Shown here piece by piece: positions 1 through 9,384 of a DNA stretch of 64,000 bases. A program made the translations under genes and the position numbers. Origin of the DNA: Azospirillum lipoferum. Its GTDB lineage: Bacteria > Pseudomonadota > Alphaproteobacteria > Azospirillales > Azospirillaceae. Under the pieces are notes generated by a model, which was not told the origin of the DNA, ran no database searches, and was given only the letters and a program-made list of their open reading frames with translations. Location: contig NZ_JALJXJ010000003.1 in NCBI RefSeq assembly GCF_024170005.1, forward strand, positions 480,143-544,142, read 5' to 3'. Numbering within the stretch: position 1 is the first letter of the stretch; every line of letters starts with the position of its first letter.

Positions 1-1
1 C

Positions 2-682
2 CCTCAGGCGTGCCGCTTCACGGGCCAGCCCAGCGGCCAGCCTGCCCCGCGCCACCACGGCGTGCACCGCGTGATCGCGCCCGAGCGCCGCGGCCAGGGC
101 CGAAGACTCGAACAGATCGATCACCGGCAGCGACGGCGCGAGCGCCGTCACCTTGCCGCGCTGGTCCAGCGAGCCGTCCGCGGCTTCGACCAGCAGGGCC
201 GGCGGGGGACCCGCACGGCCGACCTGGTTGGCCCTCAACGCCTCGCGCACCTTCTCGTATCCCGCCAGGACGTGGCCGGCACGGCGGGCAAGGCCCAACG
301 CGTGCAGACAACGCCGTTCCAGCAGCCGTTCCAGCCGTTCGGCCAGATCGGGCGGTACTTTCACCGCCCGGCGGGCCGCTTTGGCGAAAACGGATTTACC
401 CATGGCTTTCGCCAGAGCATCCCGGTCGGCCGTGACCCAAAGGCCGCGGCCGGGCAGACGTTCCTCCAGGTCCGGTACCACCTCGCCGTCGGGGCCGATC
501 ACGAAGCGGATCATGCCCTCTTTCGGCCCGACCGTACCCGACGCGATGCAGCGGCGCAGAGGCCCCTTCTCGTCGTCGGCCGGCAGGCGGTCCGTCCCGG
601 CACCCTCGTCCTGTGCCAATTCCTGATCCGGCACCGCATCCGCGGCGGCGGTCGGTGTCCGTTCGTCGTTCCGTTCGGTCAT
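2..682 (-). CDS. ylxR: YlxR (DUF448) RNA-binding protein with L7Ae-like C-terminal domain, 3' end outside window
   Basis: The reading frame starts at ATG 682 (MTERNDERTP) and stays open to the window edge, so the C-terminus is missing. Residues of about 45-125 form the YlxR fold, with an RRCIASG-type first strand and the PGRGLWV signature followed by a lysine/arginine-rich helix (MGKSVFAKAARRAVKV). From about residue 130 the sequence (LGLARRAGHVLAGYEKVREAL) resembles an L7Ae/L30e-type RNA-binding domain, a fusion usual in alphaproteobacteria. It lies directly downstream of nusA on the same strand, its standard position between nusA and infB. YlxR proteins are nucleoid- or RNA-associated regulators; the precise role here is inferred from family and context. 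Confidence 0.88.
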   Translation of the reverse strand, partial: MTERNDERTPTAAADAVPDQELAQDEGAGTDRLPADDEKGPLRRCIASGTVGPKEGMIRFVIGPDGEVVPDLEERLPGRGLWVTADRDALAKAMGKSVFAKAARRAVKVPPDLAERLERLLERRCLHALGLARRAGHVLAGYEKVREALRANQVGRAGPPPALLVEAADGSLDQRGKVTALAPSLPVIDLFESSALAAALGRDHAVHAVVARGRLAAGLAREAARLR

Positions 683-756
683 CCGATCGTCATCCGCCCG
701 CGCGGTCCCGAATAATCGTTCCTGTCGGGCGCAGTTCCAACCGGCATTGCTGCCGG

Positions 757-2328
757 TCAGGCCTGCGCGCCCTGACCATCGGCAGTGCCGTCGGCCGAAC
801 CGTTGGTGGCCGGAGCCGCAGCGGCGCCGTCCTGTTCCTCACCCTCGAACCAGTGGGCGCGCGCGGCCATGATGATCGCGTTCGCCTCCTCTTCCGAGGG
901 GGCGTCCTTGGCGCCGTCCTTGCTCAGGATCTCGACCAGCTCGTCGCCGGCGAGGTCGGCCAGGTCGTCCAGCGTCTTCACGCCGTTCTCACCCAGCTTC
1001 ACCAGCTGGGTGGCGCTGAAGCCGGTCAGCTCGGCGACGATGTCCTCGACGCCCAGCTCCAGCCGGCGCTCGTTGGCCTGCTCGTCCTGCACTTCCAGGA
1101 AGGCGAGGGCGCGCTGCTTCAGCTCGTCGGCGACCGACTCGTCGAAGCCTTCGATCTCGGCCAGTTCCTCGGTCTCGACGAAGGCGATCTCCTCGACCGA
1201 GGTGAAGCCTTCGGCGACCAGCAGGTGGGCGATCACGTCGTCGACGTCCAGCGCCTGCATGAACAGGGCGGAGCGGTTGTGGATTTCCTCCGACCGGCGC
1301 TCAGACTCTTCCTGCTCGGTCAGGATGTCGATGTCCCAGCCGGTCAGCATCGAGGCGAGGCGCACATTCTGGCCGCGGCGGCCGATGGCCAGCGACAGCT
1401 GGTCGTCGGGCACCACCACCTCGATGCGGTGGTTGTCGTCGTCGAGCACGACCTTGGCGACCTCGGCCGGGGCGAGCGCATTGACGACGAAGGTCGCCGC
1501 CTCGCCCGACCACGGGATGATGTCGATCTTCTCGCCCTGCAGCTCGCCGACGACCGCCTGGACGCGGCTGCCGCGCATGCCGACGCAGGCGCCGACCGGG
1601 TCGATGGAGCTGTCGTGGCTCAGCACCGCGATCTTGGCGCGCGAACCCGGGTCACGGGCGACCGCCTTGATCTCGATGATGCCGTCGTAGATTTCCGGCA
1701 CTTCCTGGGCGAACAGCTTCGCCATGAACATCGGATGCGTGCGCGACAGGAAGATCTGCGGGCCGCGCGGTTCCTCGCGGACGTCGAAGATATAGGCGCG
1801 GACGCGGTCGCCGTTCTTGAAATGCTCGCGCGGCAGCAGCTCGTCGCGGCGCAGGATCGCTTCGGCGCGGCCCAGGTCGACGGTGACGTTGCCGTATTCG
1901 ACGCGCTTGACCAGACCGTTGACGATCTCGCCGTTGCGGTCCTTGTACTCGTTGAACTGGCGCTTGCGCTCGGCGTCGCGCACCTTCTGCACGATCACCT
2001 GCTTGGCGGTCTGGGCGGCGATGCGGCCGAAATCGATCGGCGGCAGCGGGTCGACCAGGAAATCGCCGATCTTGGCGCCGGCCTTGCGGCGCTGGGCGTA
2101 GGGCAGGGTGACCTGCGTCGCCTCGTTCTCCACCGTCTCGACCACCTCCAGGTGGCGCGTCAGATGGATGTCGCCGGTCTTGCGGTCGATGCGGGCGCGG
2201 ATGTCGTGCTCGTGGCCGTACTTGGAGCGGCCGGCCTTCTGAATCGCCTGCTCCATCGCCTCCAGGACTTCGTCCCGGTCGATGTTCTTTTCGCGGGCGA
2301 CCGCGTCAGCGACTTGCAGCAGTTCCAT
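757..2328 (-). CDS. nusA: Transcription termination/antitermination factor NusA
   Basis: NusA binds RNA polymerase and nascent RNA, controlling pausing, intrinsic termination and rRNA antitermination. The 523-residue product has the expected domain order: N-terminal polymerase-binding domain (about 1-125), S1 domain (about 133-200), KH1 with the [10 protein letters not shown] signature, KH2 with [12 protein letters not shown], and a C-terminal helix-hairpin-helix region (about 360-500) ending in an acidic and alanine-rich tail. It begins with ATG ([14 protein letters not shown]). It follows rimP and precedes ylxR, so the three probably share the promoter and leader upstream of rimP. Confidence 0.98.
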   Translation of the reverse strand: MELLQVADAVAREKNIDRDEVLEAMEQAIQKAGRSKYGHEHDIRARIDRKTGDIHLTRHLEVVETVENEATQVTLPYAQRRKAGAKIGDFLVDPLPPIDFGRIAAQTAKQVIVQKVRDAERKRQFNEYKDRNGEIVNGLVKRVEYGNVTVDLGRAEAILRRDELLPREHFKNGDRVRAYIFDVREEPRGPQIFLSRTHPMFMAKLFAQEVPEIYDGIIEIKAVARDPGSRAKIAVLSHDSSIDPVGACVGMRGSRVQAVVGELQGEKIDIIPWSGEAATFVVNALAPAEVAKVVLDDDNHRIEVVVPDDQLSLAIGRRGQNVRLASMLTGWDIDILTEQEESERRSEEIHNRSALFMQALDVDDVIAHLLVAEGFTSVEEIAFVETEELAEIEGFDESVADELKQRALAFLEVQDEQANERRLELGVEDIVAELTGFSATQLVKLGENGVKTLDDLADLAGDELVEILSKDGAKDAPSEEEANAIIMAARAHWFEGEEQDGAAAAPATNGSADGTADGQGAQA

Positions 2329-2454
2329 CCGTTACACTTCCTGAGTCGGTCTTGTGTGATGCCGGTCTTGCGTGATGTCCGGTCGGGTCGGCGGGGTGGG
2401 GCAGTCAATCCAGGCCAGGCATTACTGACAACGCGTCCTGATTGGACGGGTCCG

Positions 2455-2955
2455 TCAGTGTTCCAGGCCCTCCTGCTGCTCCTGGCTGGCGCGGATCAAT
2501 TCGTCCGTCAGCACCAGCTTGGCGCGCAGGATGTTGTCGAACTCCAGCCGGGCGGCTCCCTGTTCGGTGTCGATGCACACGAGGCCGTCCTCGACGCCCT
2601 TCAGCATGCCCTTGAAGCGCTTGCGGCCGTCGATGGCCATGCGGCTTTCCAGCCGGGCTTCGAAGCCGGCGAAGCGCTCGAAATCCTTGAGCCGGGTCAG
2701 CGGCCGGTCGATGCCGGGCGAGCTGACCTCCAGCGTGTAGGCCTCGCGGATCGGGTCTTCCACGTCCAGCAGGGCCGAGACGGAACGGCTGATGTCGGCG
2801 CAATCCTCGACAGTCATGGGCGCGCCGTCGGCGCGCTCCGCCATGATCTGGAGAACCGACCGCTGGCCGCCGGAGATCTGAACGCGCACGACCTCATAGC
2901 CCATGGCTTCGACCGACGGCGTGATGATCTGTTCGATGCGACCTGTAGCGTCCAT
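2455..2955 (-). CDS. rimP: Ribosome maturation factor RimP
   Basis: RimP is needed for maturation of the 30S subunit. The start was set at ATG 2955 (MDATGRIEQIITPSVEAMGY), which has an AGGTGGA ribosome-binding site just upstream and gives a 166-residue protein of usual length. The longer upstream frame to 3063 runs through a transcription terminator and is not credible. Conserved features are VRVQISGG in the first domain, the DCADISRSVSALLDVEDPI segment and the family signature LEVSSPGIDRPL. The gene is first in the rimP-nusA-ylxR operon. Confidence 0.97.
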   Translation of the reverse strand: MDATGRIEQIITPSVEAMGYEVVRVQISGGQRSVLQIMAERADGAPMTVEDCADISRSVSALLDVEDPIREAYTLEVSSPGIDRPLTRLKDFERFAGFEARLESRMAIDGRKRFKGMLKGVEDGLVCIDTEQGAARLEFDNILRAKLVLTDELIRASQEQQEGLEH

Positions 2956-3130
2956 TCCACCTGACCCAAAGCCTGCGGCCGGGATCGAACCGGACGAGGT
3001 TTCCACAACAAAAGGTTCAACAAGCGCGTGGTTCCACACGCTCATAAAAAAATAAGTGGGCAAAAGCCCACCCGCAAAGCGTCTCGCCGGCCCGGTTGCC
3101 CGGGCCGCCGATCCGTATGGGTTCTCAGAG
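2956..3130 (-). promoter_or_regulatory. Structured 5' leader of rimP-nusA operon
   Basis: The leader runs about 170 nt from the predicted start near 3127 to the rimP ATG. It holds, in transcript order, a strong GGCCCGG-GCAA-CCGGGCC hairpin (3089-3106), the intrinsic terminator (3046-3071) and a GCGTG/CACGC hairpin (3026-3041) before the ribosome-binding site. A terminator-bearing rimP leader is a known predicted attenuator class in proteobacteria; whether this one is a sequence homologue of that class cannot be told without a covariance search. Confidence 0.6.
3046..3071 (-). terminator. Intrinsic terminator inside the rimP leader (attenuator)
   Basis: On the minus strand a GTGGGC-TTTT-GCCCAC hairpin (3056-3071) is followed immediately by a T-rich run (TTATTTTTTT, 3046-3055). 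It lies between the promoter and the rimP start, so it should terminate transcription early unless it is read through or remodelled. Confidence 0.75.
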
Positions 3131-3134
3131 GGTG

Positions 3135-3162
3135 AATATAGTCATTCCGCCCGATGCCGCAA
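3135..3162 (-). promoter_or_regulatory. Predicted sigma70-type promoter for rimP-nusA
   Basis: The minus strand shows a -35 TTGCGG (3157-3162), a 16-bp spacer and a -10 TATATT (3135-3140). The expected start point is about 3127, upstream of the terminator-bearing leader. Confidence 0.6.
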
Positions 3163-3219
3163 GCCTTTTCCGGCCTGATCGCTGTGACCGGCCGGAATCT
3201 CAAGCGGAACGGGTATGCG

Positions 3220-3957
3220 TCAGCCCCGCGGGCGGCGGACGAACCGCATGAAGACCGGCTTGCGGCCGGCGGCGATGGCCTTCTCCTCGTAGCGCGTCGC
3301 CGGCCAGTCGTCGGGGCGGATGCGCCAGTCGGAGGGGCGGCGTGCCGTCCATTCGAAATCGGGATGCTTCACCGTGTGTTCAAGCATCCAGCGCACCAGA
3401 CCCATGTCGTCGCTGGCCAGCCGCAGCTCTGCGCCGTCCTTCAGCACGCGGGCCAGCCGCGGCAGGTTTTCCGGCCCGATGAAGCGGCGGTCGGCGTGGC
3501 GCTTCTTCGGCCAGGGGTCGGCGAACAGCACGAAGGCGCGGCCGACCGAGGCGTCGGGCAGGGCGTCGAGCAGCGGCCGGGCATCGTCGGGCTGGATGCG
3601 GACGTTGTTCAGGCTCTCGTCATCGACCATGCCCAGCAGGCCGGCGATGCCGTTGAGGAAGGGTTCGGCGCCGATGATGCCGACATCCGGATTGTGCGCG
3701 GCCTGCCAGGCGAGGTGATGGCCCATGCCGAAGCCGATCTCCAGCCAGACCTCCCGCTTCGGCGTGTCGAACAGACCGGCGGGGTCCAGGCGGTCGCCCG
3801 GCTTCGGCAGCGGGATCTGGAGTTGCGGCAGCAGATCCTCGATCAGGCTCGTCCGGCGCTTGCGCAGGGGACGGCCCTTGCGCCGGCCGAACAGCCGGTT
3901 TCCGGTTTCGGTCTGCGGAGCGTCGTCGGTCGGTTGGGCGGTTTTGCTGTCGGTCAT
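3220..3957 (-). CDS. trmB: tRNA (guanine-N7-)-methyltransferase TrmB
   Basis: TrmB methylates G46 of tRNA using S-adenosylmethionine. The 245-residue protein has the SAM-binding motif LEIGFGMGHH (about 72-81), an acidic GAEPF turn, the family signature FADPWPKKRH with RRF following, and a C-terminal substrate-binding segment. The basic N-terminal patch (GRRKGRPLRKRR) is typical. It lies downstream of metK, the source of its cofactor, but a strong terminator between the two genes argues for separate transcription. The start is ATG 3957. Confidence 0.96.
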   Translation of the reverse strand: MTDSKTAQPTDDAPQTETGNRLFGRRKGRPLRKRRTSLIEDLLPQLQIPLPKPGDRLDPAGLFDTPKREVWLEIGFGMGHHLAWQAAHNPDVGIIGAEPFLNGIAGLLGMVDDESLNNVRIQPDDARPLLDALPDASVGRAFVLFADPWPKKRHADRRFIGPENLPRLARVLKDGAELRLASDDMGLVRWMLEHTVKHPDFEWTARRPSDWRIRPDDWPATRYEEKAIAAGRKPVFMRFVRRPRG

Positions 3958-4034
3958 GGCAATTTGGTATGGGTGGCCGGTGCTGCTCGAAAATCGGCGG
4001 TGCGGGGCGCGGTGCCGGCGAAAAACGGGCTTAC

Positions 4035-4073
4035 AAAAAAAGACGGCGGGGGCCGTTTCCAGCCCCCGCCGTC
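4035..4073 (-). terminator. Rho-independent terminator of metK
   Basis: A 12-bp perfect stem, GACGGCGGGGGC (4042-4053) with its complement at 4062-4073 and an 8-nt loop, is followed on the minus strand by seven T residues (4035-4041). It sits about 33 bp after the metK stop. Confidence 0.93.
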
Positions 4074-4106
4074 CCGTTCAGGTTCCTGATCCGCCGGTTC
4101 GGCCGA

Positions 4107-5273
<1,167 letters not shown>

Positions 5274-5351
5274 GGGAAACCTCGGCATTCGGCGGCGCGC
5301 TATTTCATGAGCCGAAACGGCAGACCGGTACAGCGGCCGCAGACACCGGTC

Positions 5352-5388
5352 CAAAACCGGTTTTGACAAGGAATCATGCCGGGGTCAA
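5352..5388 (-). promoter_or_regulatory. Palindrome overlapping a weak predicted metK promoter
   Basis: A perfect 14-bp palindrome CAAAACCGGTTTTG lies at 5352-5365. On the minus strand it begins where the -10 would fall for the -35 TTGACC (5383-5388) with a 17-bp spacer; that -10, CAAAAC, is poor. A repressor site for the adjacent XRE protein is a reasonable guess but is not shown. Confidence 0.35.
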
Positions 5389-5543
5389 GCAGACTACCGG
5401 CGGTAAGGCCTCGGGCCTATCACCGCAGGCACCACACGAAGGGGGGGACACGGACGCGCCGTGCCTTCCCCGTTCGGTGGGTATCACATGCCGTGGCGGC
5501 CGGCAGGAGGTACTGACGGGAGTTGCCGGCTGTTGCTCTCTGG

Positions 5544-6038
5544 TTACTCTGCGGCTTCCGCAATGGCGGCGCTGGCCACAGCCTTGGTCAGCTCGAACAG
5601 GCGCTTGCGCACCGACGGATCGTTGATCTTGTAGTAGGCGCGGACCAGTTCCAGCGTCTCGCGCTTGGCCATCGGGTCGGGCTCGTAGGTGCTGGCGGAC
5701 CGCTCCTCCGAGGCACCGGACTCATCGTCGTCCTCGACGCGGGCGGCGGCCGCTTCGGCCGGCATGTCGTCGAAGAAGAAGGAAACCGGCACGTCCAGGA
5801 CTCGGCTGAGATCGAACAGACGCGACGCGCCGATGCGGTTGGCGCCACGCTCGTACTTCTGCACCTGCTGGAAGGTCAGGCCGATGGCCTCGCCCAGCTT
5901 TTCCTGGCTCATGCCGAGCAGCGTGCGGCGGAGACGGACGCGGGATCCGACATGGACGTCGATGGGATTCGGCTTTCCGGTCTTCGGACGGCCCGCACCC
6001 GCACGGCGCCCGCGCGGCGCCCCAGTTTCAGTCTGCAT
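5544..6038 (-). CDS. XRE (Cro/CI) family helix-turn-helix transcriptional regulator
   Basis: The 164-residue protein carries a Cro/CI helix-turn-helix at about residues 27-85 (RRTLLGMSQEKLGEAIGL then TFQQVQKYERGANRIG), the form widespread next to metK in alphaproteobacteria. A basic proline/glycine-rich N-terminus precedes it. The C-terminal part holds an acidic linker and a helical tail (LVRAYYKINDPSVRKRLFEL) seen in this subfamily. It is transcribed toward metK with a 270-bp gap that contains a palindrome, and another palindrome lies just upstream of its own start. The ligand or signal is unknown. Confidence 0.9.
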   Translation of the reverse strand: MQTETGAPRGRRAGAGRPKTGKPNPIDVHVGSRVRLRRTLLGMSQEKLGEAIGLTFQQVQKYERGANRIGASRLFDLSRVLDVPVSFFFDDMPAEAAAARVEDDDESGASEERSASTYEPDPMAKRETLELVRAYYKINDPSVRKRLFELTKAVASAAIAEAAE

Positions 6039-6051
6039 CTCGTTTATCCCT

Positions 6052-6075
6052 GTAACGGTTGTGCAACCTAGTTAC
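6052..6075. promoter_or_regulatory. Inverted repeat upstream of the XRE regulator gene, candidate autoregulatory operator
   Basis: GTAACGGTTG-TG-CAACC-TA-GTTAC forms nested inverted arms (GTAAC/GTTAC and GGTTG/CAACC), 14-37 bp upstream of the regulator's ATG, where a promoter -10 would be. Its core AACGGTTGTG partly resembles the AACCGGTTTTG core of the palindrome before metK. Confidence 0.4.
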
Positions 6076-6168
6076 GACATATCCACGTATGCAGTCAAGC
6101 CCGCTCCGGTCAAGCCGGTTACACGAAATTGTTCTGCCGGTGGAGGGCGGATTGCCCGTATTGCTGCG

Positions 6169-7818
6169 TCACCGGTGATATCGCGAGGCCAGGGCCGCGA
6201 TAAAACAGCCCAGAAGCACTATGCCGAAGATCCAGTCGCCCATGCGGGCATAGGCTGTGACACCGACAGAAGCTTTCGGCAATGTGGTATCGATAAAGCC
6301 ACGCTCACCCAGTCCGAGCAATTGTCGCACACGACCGTAGGAATCCACCACCCCGGATATTCCCGTATTCGCCACCCGGACGAGGGGCAGTCCCTCCTCC
6401 ACCGCACGCACCTGATTGATGGCGAAATGCTGGTGCGGACCGGCGGTGCGGCCGTACCAAGCGTCATTGGTCAGGTTCAGCAGCCATTGCGGCCGGTCGG
6501 CACTGTCGACCACGGCGCCGGGGAAGATGCTCTCGTAGCAGATCAGCGGGCTGAAGGGAGGCAGGCCGGCCACCCTGTCCGCCAGATGCAGGGTGCGCGG
6601 ACCGGGGCCGGGGGAGAACTCCGCCCCATTGCCGGCGATGGCGCCGACCGGCAGCCATTGCCGCAGCGGCATATACTCGCCGAACGGCACGAGGTGGAAC
6701 TTGTCGTAGTCGGCGGCCACGGCGCCGCTGCCGTCCACCGCCACCATGCCGTTGAAATAGCGGCGCTCGCCGTCGGCATCGACCGTCGTGCGCGGCGCGC
6801 CGGTGATCAGCAGCCCGCCCGGCGGCGTGACCGACCCCATGGCCTGCCGCACCCGCGCATCCTCCTCCACGAAGAAGGGCACGGCGGTTTCCGGCCAGAT
6901 GATGACATTGGGCGGCGGGGTGGCGGGATCGGTCGGCGGGGCGGCCGACAAGGCCAGATGGCTCTGGAAATTCTGCACCCGCTCGGCCGGTGCCCATTTC
7001 AGCCGCTGGTCGATCGCCGCCTGGACCAACCGCAGCCGGATGCCCGGCACCGGCTCGTCGACCGCGCCGGCCAGCCTCCAGGCGCCCCAGCCGCCGAGGA
7101 CCGCCAGCAGCGCCAGACCGGCGGCAACGGCGGCACGGGCACGGCCGGGCGTGGTGTCGCGGTCGGGCAGGGCGGCGGGCAGCGATGCCACCAGCACCGT
7201 GACCAGCGTCAGCCCATAGATGCCGACCAGCGAGGCGGTTTGCAGCACCGGCAGGACCCCGACCCAGCCATAGCCGATCAGGTTCCACGGGAAGCCGGTG
7301 AAGACATGGCCGCGCAGCCACTCCCACAGGCACCAGCAGGCGGCGAACAGCAGCGGCCGTCCCAGCCCGGCGCCGAAGCCGCGGCGGCGCAGCAGCTGGA
7401 AGGTCAGGGTGGCGCCGCCGCTGAACATAGCCAGCAGGATCGGCAGGCCGACCGCCGACAGCGGCAGGGCCCACCAGAAGCGTTCGATGTCGGTGAACAG
7501 CGCGGCGCTGATCCAGTAGAGACCCAGCAGGTGATGACCGAAGCCGAAGAACCAGCCGACAGCGAAGGCGCCCTTCTTCGTCTCCACGCCCTCAAGCAGC
7601 CAGATCAGGCCGGGAAAGGCGACCAGCACCACCGGCATCAGGTCGGCCGGCGGCAGCGCCAGCGTGGCGAGCCCGCCGAGCAGCGCCGCGGCGGCCGGCC
7701 TGCGCCAGCCGCTCAGCGCGGCCAGCCGCGCGGAAACGCGGCCCAGCCGGGCCGGGACGGGCAGGGTGTCGGTGGCGGTCAAGGCGGAAACTCCGGCAGC
7801 GGCGGGGGGCGGCGCCAT
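6169..7818 (-). CDS. lnt: Apolipoprotein N-acyltransferase Lnt
   Basis: Lnt adds the third acyl chain to lipoproteins in the inner membrane. Several hydrophobic segments in the first half are followed by a periplasmic nitrilase domain with all three catalytic positions visible: Glu in IIWPETAVPFF, Lys in DYDKFHLVPFGEY and Cys in LICYESIFPG. A final membrane span ends the protein (WIFGIVLLGCFIAALA). ATG 7818 (MAPPPAAAG) was chosen, giving 549 residues; an in-frame ATG at 7920, four bases after the corC stop, would add a low-complexity leader. It is the last gene of the miaB-phoH-ybeY-corC-lnt operon. Confidence 0.95.
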   Translation of the reverse strand: MAPPPAAAGVSALTATDTLPVPARLGRVSARLAALSGWRRPAAAALLGGLATLALPPADLMPVVLVAFPGLIWLLEGVETKKGAFAVGWFFGFGHHLLGLYWISAALFTDIERFWWALPLSAVGLPILLAMFSGGATLTFQLLRRRGFGAGLGRPLLFAACWCLWEWLRGHVFTGFPWNLIGYGWVGVLPVLQTASLVGIYGLTLVTVLVASLPAALPDRDTTPGRARAAVAAGLALLAVLGGWGAWRLAGAVDEPVPGIRLRLVQAAIDQRLKWAPAERVQNFQSHLALSAAPPTDPATPPPNVIIWPETAVPFFVEEDARVRQAMGSVTPPGGLLITGAPRTTVDADGERRYFNGMVAVDGSGAVAADYDKFHLVPFGEYMPLRQWLPVGAIAGNGAEFSPGPGPRTLHLADRVAGLPPFSPLICYESIFPGAVVDSADRPQWLLNLTNDAWYGRTAGPHQHFAINQVRAVEEGLPLVRVANTGISGVVDSYGRVRQLLGLGERGFIDTTLPKASVGVTAYARMGDWIFGIVLLGCFIAALASRYHR

Positions 7819-7924
7819 AGGTGCAGGGCGGGCGGCGCCATAGGTAATGTGGCCGGGCAGGGGTGCCAAGGTGCTTGTGGGCGGGACTGTGTTGTGGGGG
7901 TGGGGAGGCCGGCCCCCCATCCCC

Positions 7925-8881
7925 TTATGCCGTCTCCGCCAGCTCCGAACTGTTGGCCGGCACGTTGTGAACCCGCAGACGTTTCAGGCGGCGGGAATCG
8001 GCATCGACGATCTCGAACTCCAGGCCCGAGGGATGGACCAGCCGTTCACCCAGCCCCGGCACGCGGCCGGCGATGGAGACGACCAGACCGCCGAGCGTGT
8101 CGATGTCCTCGCGCTCCTCCTCGGTCAGGACCGGCCCGACACGGATCTCGAAATCCTCGATCGGCAGGCGGGCGTCGGCGATCAGGCTGCCGTCGGGACG
8201 TTCGACCAGTCGCGGGGCCGCGGCCTCGTCATGCTCGTCCTCGATCTCGCCGACGATCTCCTCCACCAGATCCTCGATGGTGACGAGGCCGTCGATGCCG
8301 CCGAACTCGTCCACCACCAGCGCCATGTGCTGGCGGGTCTGGCGCATCTGCACCAGCAGGTCGAGCACATGCATGGAGGGGGCGACGATCTTTGCCTCGC
8401 GGATGATGCCGGTCAGGTCCGGCTTCTGGCGCAGTCCTTCGGCGGAGACGGCCTGTCTGGCCATCAGGGTCATCACATCCTTGATGTGGATGATGCCGAC
8501 CACGTCGTCCAGGGTCTCGCGGAACACCGGCAGGCGGGAATGGCCTTCCTCGGCGACGCGCTGGACCAGGGCGGGGAAGGGGGTGTCGATGTCGACGGCG
8601 ATGATGTCGGCGCGCGGCACCATGACGTCGGCGACGGTGCGGTCGCGCAGCTTCAGGATGTTGGTCAGCAGCGCCCGCTCACCGGCACCCAGCGAATCCT
8701 CGCCGTCCTCGCTGGCCGCATCGTCCAGGCCGGAGATCAGCTCTTCGATGGTGCCGCGCAGGGACGTATCCTCGCGGCCGCCCCAGACGGTGCGGAGCCA
8801 CCCCTTGAACAGGTGGCCCAGGGAATGGTCTTCGGCCCCGTGGTCATCACGGGGCGTGCGACTGTCGGATATATCGCTCAT
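7925..8881 (-). CDS. corC: CorC/HlyC-type CBS-domain protein
   Basis: The 318-residue protein has no membrane domain. It contains a pair of CBS domains (about 85-205; VMVPRADIIAVDID and VVDEFGGIDGLVTIEDLVEEI are the hallmark segments) and a C-terminal transporter-associated CorC_HlyC domain (about 225-305). Family members are linked to magnesium and cobalt homeostasis, and this gene is conserved next to ybeY and lnt. The start codon overlaps the ybeY stop (ATGA), implying translational coupling. The haemolysin name is historical and not supported as a function here. Confidence 0.93.
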   Translation of the reverse strand: MSDISDSRTPRDDHGAEDHSLGHLFKGWLRTVWGGREDTSLRGTIEELISGLDDAASEDGEDSLGAGERALLTNILKLRDRTVADVMVPRADIIAVDIDTPFPALVQRVAEEGHSRLPVFRETLDDVVGIIHIKDVMTLMARQAVSAEGLRQKPDLTGIIREAKIVAPSMHVLDLLVQMRQTRQHMALVVDEFGGIDGLVTIEDLVEEIVGEIEDEHDEAAAPRLVERPDGSLIADARLPIEDFEIRVGPVLTEEEREDIDTLGGLVVSIAGRVPGLGERLVHPSGLEFEIVDADSRRLKRLRVHNVPANSSELAETA

Positions 8882-9384
8882 CGGTCCGGCGGTTGGTGGT
8901 TGGCGGCGTATGGATCGGCGATTCCGAGCGTGGCGAGCAACCGGGTTTCCAGCGCCTCCATCTCCTCGGCCTCGTCGTCCGTCTCGTGATCATACCCCAG
9001 CAGATGCAGAACACCATGCATCACAAGGTGAGTCATGTGGTCCTGCAAGCTTTTCCGCTGTTCGGCGGCTTCGCGTGCAACCGTTTCATAGGCGAGGATG
9101 ACGTCGCCCAGCATAACCGGCACGCCCTCCTGGGCCTCCGGCTCCTCCGCCTCGGTCAGGGCGAAGGACAGCACGTTGGTCGGCTTGTCCTTGCCGCGAT
9201 ACTCGCGGTTGAGCCGGTGGACCAGTTCATCGTCGGCCAGAACCACCGAAAGCTCGGCCGGGCCTTCCTCGTCGTCATAGGCGGCACCCAGCGCGGCGAG
9301 CGCCGCGCGCTCCGCCAGCCATTCGGCATCCTCGGCCCAGTCGCCGGCTTCACGTGAAACAGTGATGTCGACCGCGGTGGTCAT
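8878..9384 (-). CDS. ybeY: Endoribonuclease YbeY (rRNA maturation factor)
   Basis: YbeY is a zinc-dependent single-strand endoribonuclease for 16S rRNA 3' maturation and ribosome quality control. The 168-residue product carries the zinc-binding signature HGVLHLLGYDHE near residue 123 and the DKPTNVLSF segment typical of the family. Stop and start codons overlap with phoH upstream and corC downstream, which places it within the same message. Confidence 0.96.
   Translation of the reverse strand: MTTAVDITVSREAGDWAEDAEWLAERAALAALGAAYDDEEGPAELSVVLADDELVHRLNREYRGKDKPTNVLSFALTEAEEPEAQEGVPVMLGDVILAYETVAREAAEQRKSLQDHMTHLVMHGVLHLLGYDHETDDEAEEMEALETRLLATLGIADPYAANHQPPDR

Noticed and set aside
613..2964. 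A 783-codon plus-strand frame opposite nusA and rimP.
   Set aside because: Shadow of nusA/rimP codon structure; no recognisable domain and it spans two conserved genes.
2956..3063. An N-terminal extension of RimP to 3063.
   Set aside because: The extension would be encoded by leader DNA adjoining the terminator T-run, is not conserved, and the ATG at 2955 has a better ribosome-binding site.
5274..5543. A SAM riboswitch (SAM-II or SAM/SAH type) before metK.
   Set aside because: The GGTGAT-like piece and nearby hairpins do not match the conserved cores I know, and the ribosome-binding region lacks the expected pseudoknot pairing.
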